IMG/VR virus record: IMGVR_UViG_3300030099_001934
Location: 1-55,631 of that record
DNA length: 55,631 nt
DNA from: a virus
Reading direction: 5' to 3' (one strand)
The translations under genes and the position numbers were made by a program. Shown here in pieces: positions 18,289-27,350 of this stretch (position 1 is the stretch's first letter; the number at the start of each line of letters is the position of its first letter). The notes below the pieces were generated by a model. It was given only the letters and a program-made list of their open reading frames with translations, had not been told where the DNA came from and made no database searches.

Positions 18289-21200
18289 CTAAGCCTCATA
18301 ATCCGATTCTGCTTCATAAGCGGAGGACTGCTCGCCTCTTTTCTGTTTTAATCGCCTTTGCGTAACTGAGTCATATTCTTCTTCGGGGTCTTCGGTTGGG
18401 CGCTCAATCATATCCCAATCAGGGACACTTTCCTCACTGGTGAGTCTTGTTGGCCCTCTTGGGGATTCTATTGCACTACCAACATCTATACCAAGTCCAC
18501 CTCTACCAGCACCACCAGTCATTTTCTCTTTTGCTACCCTATCAAGGCGCTCTGTTAAATTAGCAATACGAGTAATTGTCTTGAGCATTGTTTTCATACC
18601 GGGCTTCATAATGTTCATTTCGTCATTAGCGTCAATGACACCAGCCGATTGTTTTTCGCTTTGCCTTCTATCTTTTTTAGAATGCATGGTGTGATATTTC
18701 TTGTCAGGGATAATCTCTTCAACTATACTATCGTCTTTCTTATCAACTCCCTTCATCATTAAAGAAACTGCTTGATTCCATAGCGGTCTAACACTTTCAG
18801 CCAGTTGTAAAGTGTAATCAGACTGGCTTAATTCACCCATTACAGACTTAGGTGAGTGCGCCCAATTTCCAGTATGACTGGATTCTGACTTGTAAATTAC
18901 TTCGTCTAACCCCTCAAAAACAATGGATATTTGGTCTTCTTTGAGGGTTATATCATAAGGAACATGGATAATAGGGTGAGATTTAGCCAAAAGAGATAAT
19001 GTTTCAAGACTCGCTGGACTTTCTGAATCAGCCTCTCCTACAATCTTTGAAGAGGTTACATCGTAGATTGTTTTACCTTGACGATTCCGCTTTTTAACTC
19101 CTGAAACTGAAATTGAAACGGTGTCTCCTTCTTTGAATGGCTTTGGACTTTTTACTGTTCCAACATCAAGATACTGTTTACCTTCGTAGTCTACACCACG
19201 ATTACCAAAGCCTTCTGAGTCAAGTGGCCCAGCGCCTAATCTGTATGTGTATGGCCCTTTACCTCTAACATCTAAGATAATGAAACTTACATTTTTGTTC
19301 TTGCGGAGTAAGAACCACTTAGGATGTCGGCGTTCCCCACGCATGTATGTAGACTTAGCATCACGGAGTAACAACTGTTTATGGGTTTCCTGTAAACTGC
19401 TGACTGTGGCTTCTAATCCTCCGTCTTCTGTCATACGAGTATCGTATGGGCCGGGAACTAAAACATGCTCATGACTATCAAATTGACCTCTCAATACTTT
19501 GAGTCTTTCACGAACAGTCATATCGGAAATATTAGTATCGTCATAATCAATTATGTCTATGATGTGTATATTGTCCTTCATTCTCACAGCATCAATGATG
19601 TAGTTTTTCTCAGTAACGGCTTTCAATTGCTTCTTGTCATCTTCGCTCAAAGGAATAGCATCGTTGTTTTCATCGTATGCCGTAAGGGTATTACCTTTAC
19701 GAATAATCATCATGCGCTTACCATCGTAGAAAGCCGACACTATCCAATCACCACTAAAACCTCGTAGTGCCTCAAAATCCTTCAAAGAGAAAATACGATG
19801 CATAGGTAGAATAGGTGGAGGTCTACCCTTATCTTCTTTCAATAAAGCATCAGGGTTCATCAACACCATTAGAGTTTCAGTAGGGTCACTTGTTGAAATT
19901 GCATTTGGGTCAAGGTTAGCAGGTAATCCGGTAACATCAACTCTGTTCATGTTAGTCACCGCTGACGGGACTTGATAGTTTGAAGAAAGAACTTGACTAA
20001 CTGCTTCTTCTCCGTGAAGCGCTTTCATAATCTCTTCAGGGATAGAGTGTAAAAATTGAGATTCTGTATTTGTTCCAGCCATAGCAGTCTTGTTACCGGG
20101 GAACTCCATTCCAACGCTTGGTGTCATTTCATAACCACTATCCATTCCTCCTGAAATGAACATGTCTTGAACAGAAGCCCCGTTACTATTAGCGGGGTGA
20201 ATAGGTTGTTGAGTCCACTGTGCAGTCCTTACACTTGTTGAAGGAGTAACGACTTTTTCCATTGTTGTAGCCTTAGTGGGGTCAAATATCAAAAGGTCAT
20301 GAACTCTACTTTTAGCCTGATTCAAACTACCAGCAAAACCTTTCAAACTCCCAGTAGCCATGTTTCCTTTCTTACCTCTCTTGTATCTTTTATCAGAGAA
20401 ATCAGTTAATGGTATACGAGACAAACCATGAGATTCATACGAGTTTTGTTGTCTTGGACTAAACAGTTGTTCCATTAGTTCAAGATGACCTCCGTATTTT
20501 TTTCTAAAATTATCAGCAAATTGACCATTCTCAATATTATGTTTGGTTGGGTCTACTTTCGCTGGTGTTCGTGTTCTCTTATGCTCATCAAAGATAGAAT
20601 CAATGACACCGTGGTGGTCATCAGAAGTAAAAATAGTATTTGGCTCTTCACCAGCAAAACTTATTCCAGTGCCTAATAAATTACCATGAGTGAGAACTTT
20701 GACCGGAGCATCCATTCCTTCAAGTAATCTATCAATCATTTCGTTATGCACTGCATCATCGGGTAAATTAAGAAGAGAGCGAACCTTTGCTTGGGAGTGT
20801 GTTGGTAATATTTCACTACCAGCAGCACCTAAGACACTGGCTATAGTATGATGAGGAGAGACAATGTTTTCATCATCGGATAGTAATTCACTGGCACTTC
20901 TCACTTCTTGTTTTACCTCTCCATAACCATGAGTATGTAACCCATGAGACGAGTGAGGTAGTCTTAACAAAGCCATGTTAGCATCACGCATCAAACGAGA
21001 AGTATTGGCTAAGAACTTGTCAGGGAACTCAGGATTGAAAGCATCAGGGTCAGCCTTTTCAAACTCAGGTTTCAATTTTTGAGCCATACTCATTATAGCA
21101 CGAAGGTCACTTTCGTCTTTGATTTCAGCATTATCAGTAATTTGGTTAAATGTAGTCTTATCATCAAGTTGAGCCTCGGCTTCAATAGCCATCTCTTCTT

Positions 21201-23769
21201 GTTCTATGGCGTGTAAGCGAGCATTGAGTTCGGAATATTCATCGCTGCCTTCTTCAAAATCCATTATTTGATTACTGATAGTATCATATTCGTGCATTAA
21301 TTCCTCAAGTTTGTCTTCGGCTTCAGCGGATAGAGGAACATCTTTTGCCTTCTTTTTCTTATGACCTTGAAAGATTCTGAAAAGTTCTCTATTTTCATTA
21401 CTATGGCTTAGTATGTTACTCGCACCAATGGATTTTTTGTTAAGCCACATGTTTTTCTTCATAGGGTCATGTGGTGGATGAAGTCTACCACCAGCAGTAA
21501 CCAAGCGATGAGAATGTTTTGCATTGTTAAGCGACTGAGTTGCCTTGAGTCCGATACCACCGAGAGCATTGATTGCGTTAGCATTGAAATAATTGTCAGC
21601 ACTAAGAGCACTTCTGTTGGCTGGGCCGTTGAAATACGCTTTACGCTCATCATCAGACATATATCTAACTTGATTTGAATATCCACCAACCAATGATGTT
21701 TTTTGACGGAAAGGCATATTTTTTGTATTCCTAACCTTTGTCATGTGTCGGTGGTTTGCTGAATCCCAAAAAGAAGTAATACCGTGATGACCAGCATGTT
21801 GTCTTGTTTCTTTTGAATACAAAGAAGGAATATAGCGCCCCCAAAGACCTACAGTTTTTGGGTTAGGAACAAATCTATCACGCTCTACTCTACCCATTAT
21901 TGAATAACCATCATCGTCTTTAGGTAGGCTATCGTGCATCATTTCTAAGTAATGTAATACATTTCTACCCATTCCCCCTTGATGGTGAAAGTCTTCAGCA
22001 AACGGAGCAGCAAGACCTATGACATTGTTTTCTTCATCAGTTAGCCAATGCTCTCTTTCGTCTTCAGGAATATCCGCAAGGTCAGGGCCATTTTTCCCTA
22101 CATGATGAAAAGAGTCATGATTACGAATTGGTTTTTGTTGCCTTTCAATTTCTGACATCTCTTTTGCTCGTTTAATGACTTCTCTTATCTTTTCCATACT
22201 CACAAGTGGGCCGTCAAATCCATCAAGTAACGGGTGTGAATCCATTTCAGTCATATCTGCATTATAACCCATTAATGCTAACATTGTTTCTAAATCAACA
22301 TGTTCGTATGGATTTTCGTCAAGTATTTTCAATTCTTTTAATTTTGATTCAGCGTCTTCTAATCTACCTATTTTACGCCCTTGTCTCATTCCTTTTACCG
22401 GGAGGTGCAATAGCCCTTCTTGTTCTTGCTCTTCTTCGTATGTTCCAACATCCATAGAGTCACGGTGCTCGTGTAGAAGTTCGTTATATTCGTCAAGAAG
22501 ATTTTGGTAAACAGAAGTTTTGGACTCATTCTCGCTATCAAAAGGAACTTCTTGCATAGCCTTCATCAATGATGCTTTGATGTATCTTTCTTCTCCATCA
22601 GGAATATCATCTACTGTTTCATAGTGCTTTTTGACATTAGCACCATGCATGTGTTGAGGTCGCATGTAACGGTCAAACTCACCAGTAAATCGCTGAGCGA
22701 GATTTCTCTTGATACGACCAGCACTTATGACACCATTATTACCCAACTCTATGTTTTGAGCATTAGCATGGTCACTGCCTTTTTCATGTAGATGTTGAAT
22801 GACTCTATACCTATCAACGGGATTCAAAAACTCCAAACCATACAAGTAACCCTCATGTCCTAAACTCTCTTTTAGTAATATAGGGTCAAGTTCGCTTTCA
22901 GGCTTACCTGAATAAAGATGGTCTTGAATCTCTTGCTCACTCATCTTAGCCTTCGGGTCAAACGCTTCACCATGATATTGGTCACCCTCCCAACCATCGG
23001 CTGCATCTTCAAAGTGCATTAACCTCAGAGCATGCTCATGTTCTACTGGCTTTGGATATTTTTCAATCATCTTTTTTTCTAAATCACGGTTATTCTCTAA
23101 CCATCTTTGATAGTTGTTCTCATAGATGTCATGTAGATAATGGTCATTTAGAGGGCCAAGAAAATTATGATGTCTCTCCTCTTTACCTGATTCAACATTG
23201 TAACGAAGTTTACCAATTACCGCTGGGTTTTCTTTCTTTTCTTCAAGTCTTTCCTTTCCTATCTCAGCCATCTTATGCCGAAAAGACATACTTTCCCCAC
23301 CGGGTTTTGAAGGTAAGTAGAAACGCCTCAACTTTTCAGTCATAGCCGACCTACCAGTTATGGTATTTTTTTGACGCAAAGGGTGGTGTTTTTTGTGGTG
23401 CGGGTGTGATTCAGGATAGTGCTGTCCTTGTGCAAACTCAGCATGAGGGTATGAAGATGCAACTTCATGTAGAGGTCTTTCTCTCATTCTACCTTGCCAA
23501 ACATGCTCACCGAGTTTCATCTCAGCGCCTCTTACAAAAGTAGTGCCTTTTGTCTTTTTATCAAAACGATGTCTTTTTTGCTTCTGTTTAAGAATAGAAT
23601 AACAGACATCATCTAATGGAGTCTGTGGTATTGTTTCATTATGATTCTCTAAGTTCATCTTGGCGAAATAAAAGTCACCAATAGCATTATGTAAATCTAC
23701 ACCATCAAAAATTGATTTAAGAAGTTCATCACGACTTCTGTAATACCAACCTGTCGGCGTTTCTCTCAT
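18289..23769 (-). CDS. Giant His-rich virion-type protein with degenerate DNA-ligase-like domain
   Basis: 1826 residues. GAGGGGTG lies upstream of ATG 23769. The first 1300 residues are charged, His-rich and partly helical, with no family I can name. Residues about 1325-1420 resemble the adenylation domain of ATP-dependent DNA ligases: WIVSAFYDGKRMMI at 1341-1354 matches motif I (KxDGxR), and DNIHIIDIIDYDDTNISDMT with the following VRERLKVLRG matches motif III. An OB-like segment follows (VGTVKSPKPFKEGDTVSISV). The adenylated lysine position is Phe1347, so ligation by the normal mechanism is unlikely. The C-terminus is charged. It lies between the prohead protease and portal genes, so it is probably a head-internal protein. 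Confidence 0.7.
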   Translation of the reverse strand: MRETPTGWYYRSRDELLKSIFDGVDLHNAIGDFYFAKMNLENHNETIPQTPLDDVCYSILKQKQKRHRFDKKTKGTTFVRGAEMKLGEHVWQGRMRERPLHEVASSYPHAEFAQGQHYPESHPHHKKHHPLRQKNTITGRSAMTEKLRRFYLPSKPGGESMSFRHKMAEIGKERLEEKKENPAVIGKLRYNVESGKEERHHNFLGPLNDHYLHDIYENNYQRWLENNRDLEKKMIEKYPKPVEHEHALRLMHFEDAADGWEGDQYHGEAFDPKAKMSEQEIQDHLYSGKPESELDPILLKESLGHEGYLYGLEFLNPVDRYRVIQHLHEKGSDHANAQNIELGNNGVISAGRIKRNLAQRFTGEFDRYMRPQHMHGANVKKHYETVDDIPDGEERYIKASLMKAMQEVPFDSENESKTSVYQNLLDEYNELLHEHRDSMDVGTYEEEQEQEGLLHLPVKGMRQGRKIGRLEDAESKLKELKILDENPYEHVDLETMLALMGYNADMTEMDSHPLLDGFDGPLVSMEKIREVIKRAKEMSEIERQQKPIRNHDSFHHVGKNGPDLADIPEDEREHWLTDEENNVIGLAAPFAEDFHHQGGMGRNVLHYLEMMHDSLPKDDDGYSIMGRVERDRFVPNPKTVGLWGRYIPSLYSKETRQHAGHHGITSFWDSANHRHMTKVRNTKNMPFRQKTSLVGGYSNQVRYMSDDERKAYFNGPANRSALSADNYFNANAINALGGIGLKATQSLNNAKHSHRLVTAGGRLHPPHDPMKKNMWLNKKSIGASNILSHSNENRELFRIFQGHKKKKAKDVPLSAEAEDKLEELMHEYDTISNQIMDFEEGSDEYSELNARLHAIEQEEMAIEAEAQLDDKTTFNQITDNAEIKDESDLRAIMSMAQKLKPEFEKADPDAFNPEFPDKFLANTSRLMRDANMALLRLPHSSHGLHTHGYGEVKQEVRSASELLSDDENIVSPHHTIASVLGAAGSEILPTHSQAKVRSLLNLPDDAVHNEMIDRLLEGMDAPVKVLTHGNLLGTGISFAGEEPNTIFTSDDHHGVIDSIFDEHKRTRTPAKVDPTKHNIENGQFADNFRKKYGGHLELMEQLFSPRQQNSYESHGLSRIPLTDFSDKRYKRGKKGNMATGSLKGFAGSLNQAKSRVHDLLIFDPTKATTMEKVVTPSTSVRTAQWTQQPIHPANSNGASVQDMFISGGMDSGYEMTPSVGMEFPGNKTAMAGTNTESQFLHSIPEEIMKALHGEEAVSQVLSSNYQVPSAVTNMNRVDVTGLPANLDPNAISTSDPTETLMVLMNPDALLKEDKGRPPPILPMHRIFSLKDFEALRGFSGDWIVSAFYDGKRMMIIRKGNTLTAYDENNDAIPLSEDDKKQLKAVTEKNYIIDAVRMKDNIHIIDIIDYDDTNISDMTVRERLKVLRGQFDSHEHVLVPGPYDTRMTEDGGLEATVSSLQETHKQLLLRDAKSTYMRGERRHPKWFLLRKNKNVSFIILDVRGKGPYTYRLGAGPLDSEGFGNRGVDYEGKQYLDVGTVKSPKPFKEGDTVSISVSGVKKRNRQGKTIYDVTSSKIVGEADSESPASLETLSLLAKSHPIIHVPYDITLKEDQISIVFEGLDEVIYKSESSHTGNWAHSPKSVMGELSQSDYTLQLAESVRPLWNQAVSLMMKGVDKKDDSIVEEIIPDKKYHTMHSKKDRRQSEKQSAGVIDANDEMNIMKPGMKTMLKTITRIANLTERLDRVAKEKMTGGAGRGGLGIDVGSAIESPRGPTRLTSEESVPDWDMIERPTEDPEEEYDSVTQRRLKQKRGEQSSAYEAESDYEA

Positions 23770-23780
23770 TCAAACACCCC

Positions 23781-24821
23781 TCAATAGGGGTCGTTACTCA
23801 AAACCCCGTTGTTATCAAGACGACTTACTCCGCCACCTTCGTGTGGGTTTAACATAGCGGCTAACTTGTCAAGACTAACTTGCACCGATGTAGCACCTTT
23901 GTTAGTAACATCTTCAGCATTGTATGGATATTGATTAGTGGTGTAGTAAGCGTTTCTTGTTTGGCCGCCTGTTTCAGACAAAAACATAACACCCATTGGT
24001 GAAGAATCAAATGATGTTGTAAATCCGGGTTGAGAGCCTTCAGCAACTGCTTTTTTCATACGAGCATTTTCTATCCTTTCGGGCTTTCCTGATGCTGATT
24101 TGTCGGTTAAAGGCATAGGTGGCCCACGGAAACCGGGTCGCTTAACTTTAACACCACGACCTGCTTGACCACGCTTTTGCTCACGAGGCTTACCTTCACT
24201 TAGAGGCAAAGTTCTCGTTGCGCCAGTATCTTCACGCATTGGGGGTGGACTCGCTTGCTCATCAGTTGCCTCTTCATAATCATACATAGTTGGGTCGCCT
24301 TCTTCATCTGAGTAGTCCATTTCTTGACGAGGCTCAGGTGGAAAACCAGCATTCCTTCGCTGTGCGTCACCAATGGTAAATACACCATCACCTTTCATTT
24401 TGTCATCTTTGTCAGGTTTACCATGTGCTTTATCGCACTGTGCTTTTTGCTTATCAGAACACTCAGAGTATTTTTTACCAAAGTTCTTCATGCAGTATGC
24501 GTCTTTGATAGCCATGTCAGCCTTAGCCTTCATGTCTTTTGCACCCTTACCATCAGCAGCAAACTTAGGAACTTTCTTACCTTCGTGCTCTACCATTTCA
24601 AGCCCTTTTTTCATACAAGTAGGACAATCATTGTTTTTACAATCAGGGCATTTTGCCTTTTCCATTTTGCCACCACAGCCCATTTTAGCGCAGCCCATTT
24701 TTGTGTTCCCACATTCAGGACATTTTGCTTTTTCAAGTGTGTCAATACGCTGACTCAATTCTTGTGCTTTATTCATCAAATCTAATGCGTGTCGGCTCAT
24801 CGGGGAGGGTATAGGCTTCAT
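23781..24821 (-). CDS. Cys-rich zinc-binding protein of the head operon
   Basis: 346 residues. Residues about 33-70 contain repeated EKAKCPECGNTKMGC and EKAKCPDCKNNDCPTC blocks, at least two zinc sites. A second Cys segment (YCMKNFGKKYSECSDKQKAQ) follows, then a KDDKMKG motif also present in the protease scaffold region, and a long disordered Pro/Gly/Arg-rich part. The start overlaps the stop of the coiled-coil gene upstream. A virion or assembly role is inferred from position and shared motifs. I do not recognise the whole protein. Confidence 0.7.
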   Translation of the reverse strand: MKPIPSPMSRHALDLMNKAQELSQRIDTLEKAKCPECGNTKMGCAKMGCGGKMEKAKCPDCKNNDCPTCMKKGLEMVEHEGKKVPKFAADGKGAKDMKAKADMAIKDAYCMKNFGKKYSECSDKQKAQCDKAHGKPDKDDKMKGDGVFTIGDAQRRNAGFPPEPRQEMDYSDEEGDPTMYDYEEATDEQASPPPMREDTGATRTLPLSEGKPREQKRGQAGRGVKVKRPGFRGPPMPLTDKSASGKPERIENARMKKAVAEGSQPGFTTSFDSSPMGVMFLSETGGQTRNAYYTTNQYPYNAEDVTNKGATSVQVSLDKLAAMLNPHEGGGVSRLDNNGVLSNDPY

Positions 24822-25165
24822 TGTATCACTTCTGTTCCTTTGGCTTGCTCGGCCATTTCATGAATCTCCTCCCAAGACATTAGGTGGATTTCATTATTTG
24901 AATATTCATTTTGACTCTTTAGTAGTCCTGAGTCCATTTGGTTTTCAACTCCGACATCTCCTCTAAATGCATCTGTGGAAACATCTTGACTTAGAGGAGT
25001 AGCAGCGGGAACAAAACCTGCTTTGCGTAGCATACTGATTGGGTCGCTTACAGCGTCACGAAGTTTTTGATTTTCGGCTTTCAAAACCTGTAAGTCGCCA
25101 TCCATTGTTTCCATTTTTGAAATTAGAGCATTCATTAAACGCTCAGCAACAGACTCTTGACTCAT
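24818..25165 (-). CDS. Coiled-coil protein with terminal SWEE motif
   Basis: 115 residues. Residues 1-45 form a heptad-like coiled coil (ISKMETMDGDLQVLKAENQK). The C-terminal segment LMSWEEIHEMAEQAKG closely matches MSWEEVHQLAGG at the end of the protease/scaffold protein. Two proteins of one head operon sharing a terminal motif suggests a common partner, for example the capsid or portal during assembly. Function otherwise unknown. Confidence 0.65.
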   Translation of the reverse strand: MSQESVAERLMNALISKMETMDGDLQVLKAENQKLRDAVSDPISMLRKAGFVPAATPLSQDVSTDAFRGDVGVENQMDSGLLKSQNEYSNNEIHLMSWEEIHEMAEQAKGTEVIQ

Positions 25166-25175
25166 TTAATCACCT

Positions 25176-25529
25176 TCACTTAGGAGAGTAACGACCAAAA
25201 GTGCCGTAGTGTTTACGCAGTCCATTCCCAGTTCTTGCTGATAGGATTGTTCCGGGTAGAACATCGCTTCTTTGCGAGACATCAAACTTCTGTCCAGTAG
25301 TGCTCATTTTGAGAATAGTAGACTCACCGGGCTGGACAGCATCAACAAGTTCTTTTTCAGCCTTAACAATAGCCGAGTGAATATCCTCATTCAAATATCC
25401 AGCAAACTTCAAGATTTCATTTAGATGTTGCTGGGCCGCAAATGGGTCACTGCTCTCCAATGCTTTATTGAATGCATCTGTGTGAACAGTTAATTTTCTT
25501 GCCATAGGATTCATTTTTAGTAAGTCCAT
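25176..25529 (-). CDS. Hypothetical protein upstream of the coiled-coil gene
   Basis: 117 residues. The first half is helical (AFNKALESSDPFAAQQHLNE then ILKFAGYLNEDIHSAI), and the C-terminal half is basic and Gly/Arg-rich. GAGGCG lies just upstream of ATG 25529. It is the first gene after the portal in the direction of transcription. I do not recognise a family; head assembly is the likely context. Confidence 0.6.
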   Translation of the reverse strand: MDLLKMNPMARKLTVHTDAFNKALESSDPFAAQQHLNEILKFAGYLNEDIHSAIVKAEKELVDAVQPGESTILKMSTTGQKFDVSQRSDVLPGTILSARTGNGLRKHYGTFGRYSPK

Positions 25530-25574
25530 AGTCTCGCCTCTATTGCACTCGTAGTGATACCACCCTAAATAGCC

Positions 25575-27350
25575 TTACGCCCCACGCAATCTTCTACTGT
25601 CTTGTAATCTTGATGCGTTTTGTTGAGAGATAGATGGTGCTAACCCTCTTTGTTGAACACTACTTACTGGCGCTCCCGCACCCGGACTACCTCTTTGTTG
25701 AGGTCTTGCTGGAGAGCGAGGAGTGCGTATTCCCATTCCCTCTCCTCCGGGCTGTGATGGAGGCATCATTTGTGGAGGTAATCTACCGCCTTGCATCATC
25801 TGTGGAGGCATACCGCCTTGCATCGGAGGCATGGCTTGTCTTGGTGGCATTCCTCCGCCCATTTGAGGAGGCGGCATAGCACCCGGCTTTTGCTGCTGAG
25901 GCTGACCTTCAGGTTGGCCTTCAGGTTGAGGAGTTTTCTTACGATAACTGAAACGAACATCTCTATCTCCTTCTTCAAGCAATTCAGGCTCATAACCAAG
26001 CATAGCCATTCTCTGTGCAAGATTGACCTCCATCTCATCACGGCGTAATCTTGTAATTTCATCTTCTTCTTCATTTGGATAAAGAGTCAGTTTCCAATCA
26101 GTGATGTCAAGTTCACGAAGCATACGAGGGAATAGAACATCCGTATACACTTTTTGACCATATTCAACTGCACGATTTGTAACAAGAATCTGTAGACCTT
26201 CATTGTTCAATCCACCCGATTTACCATTGTCAATCATGAAGATTGAAGAAACACCATAAAAAGCAGCAATACGATTTCGTATTTCATCTCTCACAGCGAT
26301 ATACTGCATCTCTTCAAGCGTGTCCATGAACTTAACCCAGTTTACACCACCACGACCCGAAGATGATTCAATACCAACTTTAGGAATGTAATGTGGGTCA
26401 CGCTCCATCTTTTCATCAACGCCTTTCCAAAAGGATTTCATTGACTCAAGATTATCTGTTGTTACACTCACAATACCTTTTGGGATTCTACGCTTTTGAT
26501 ACGCTGTGTAAATGTAATTATCCATAGCGGTTAGAGTCATGGCCTGTCGCCATAGAGTATTTACTGGAGAGCGACCATACAATTTACCGGGGTTGTATTT
26601 TGAAAGATGTATAACTTCTCCTTTCATGAAGTATTGATTCTTACCTGACCCTGCCATATTGACATAGTGAGCATCAACCAAGCGTGAACCACAAACCTGA
26701 CACTTTGGCTCTTGACCCGGATATGCAACTTGGTCACGATGAATACGACAAATCTTGTATCGCCCACCACGGACTCCACGCTTGTCAGCAATAATTCGCA
26801 TAAAAATAGGGTCGCCACGGATGAGTTCTTTTATTCTGTAAAATTGAACCTCTCCTGTTTTTTCATCAACATAGTATTCTTTAATCATCAGGAGGAATGC
26901 ATCATCAACAATATTCAAGTCACGCTCAACTTCATGAAGCACCTGCATGAAAGTCTGTTCCATTGAGTTTTCTTGTTCAAGCAACCATTTGGCATACAAG
27001 GCTTGGTCAGGGTCAGGGGTGCGAACCTCTCCACCGCAAGTAGGGCATGAATCAACTTCATGTTGAAACTCATCTTCACATTCAATACATTTCATGCGAA
27101 ACTTCTTTTCCCAATAGTAACCTCTACGGAATATTTCTTGTCCAAGTTTTGTAATGACAGTTCTAAGAATAAGATTTTCATTTGATACCGCATAAAGTGC
27201 TGGTAGAGTAATACCTTGTGCTAATACTGGCTCTTGTATACCAGTAGTATACAACGGCATTTGAGGCTGAGGAGTAGTTCTTCGTCTAAACGGACTTGCT
27301 AAAGCCGACAAAAATCTACTAACAATACCTTGATTTTCCTCAGCCATCAT
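25575..27350 (-). CDS. Portal protein with inserted zinc ribbons
   Basis: 591 residues with the layout of a phage portal: an N-terminal arm, LRTVITKLGQEIFRRGYYWE, a stem/wing region with GEVIHLSKYNPGKLYGRSPV, a long helical region (MDNYIYTAYQKRRIPKGIVS), and a Pro/Gln/Gly-rich tail from about residue 455. Two Cys clusters are inserted in the wing: C88, C91, C102 and C105, and C201, H204, C217 and C220. Zinc-binding inserts are unusual in portals I know. The gene overlaps the LAGLIDADG-domain gene as ATGA. The portal forms the dodecameric DNA entry ring at one capsid vertex. Confidence 0.85.
   Translation of the reverse strand: MMAEENQGIVSRFLSALASPFRRRTTPQPQMPLYTTGIQEPVLAQGITLPALYAVSNENLILRTVITKLGQEIFRRGYYWEKKFRMKCIECEDEFQHEVDSCPTCGGEVRTPDPDQALYAKWLLEQENSMEQTFMQVLHEVERDLNIVDDAFLLMIKEYYVDEKTGEVQFYRIKELIRGDPIFMRIIADKRGVRGGRYKICRIHRDQVAYPGQEPKCQVCGSRLVDAHYVNMAGSGKNQYFMKGEVIHLSKYNPGKLYGRSPVNTLWRQAMTLTAMDNYIYTAYQKRRIPKGIVSVTTDNLESMKSFWKGVDEKMERDPHYIPKVGIESSSGRGGVNWVKFMDTLEEMQYIAVRDEIRNRIAAFYGVSSIFMIDNGKSGGLNNEGLQILVTNRAVEYGQKVYTDVLFPRMLRELDITDWKLTLYPNEEEDEITRLRRDEMEVNLAQRMAMLGYEPELLEEGDRDVRFSYRKKTPQPEGQPEGQPQQQKPGAMPPPQMGGGMPPRQAMPPMQGGMPPQMMQGGRLPPQMMPPSQPGGEGMGIRTPRSPARPQQRGSPGAGAPVSSVQQRGLAPSISQQNASRLQDSRRLRGA

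Noticed and set aside
18289-23769. Active ATP-dependent DNA ligase
   Set aside because: The essential lysine of motif I is Phe; only a degenerate domain is claimed.
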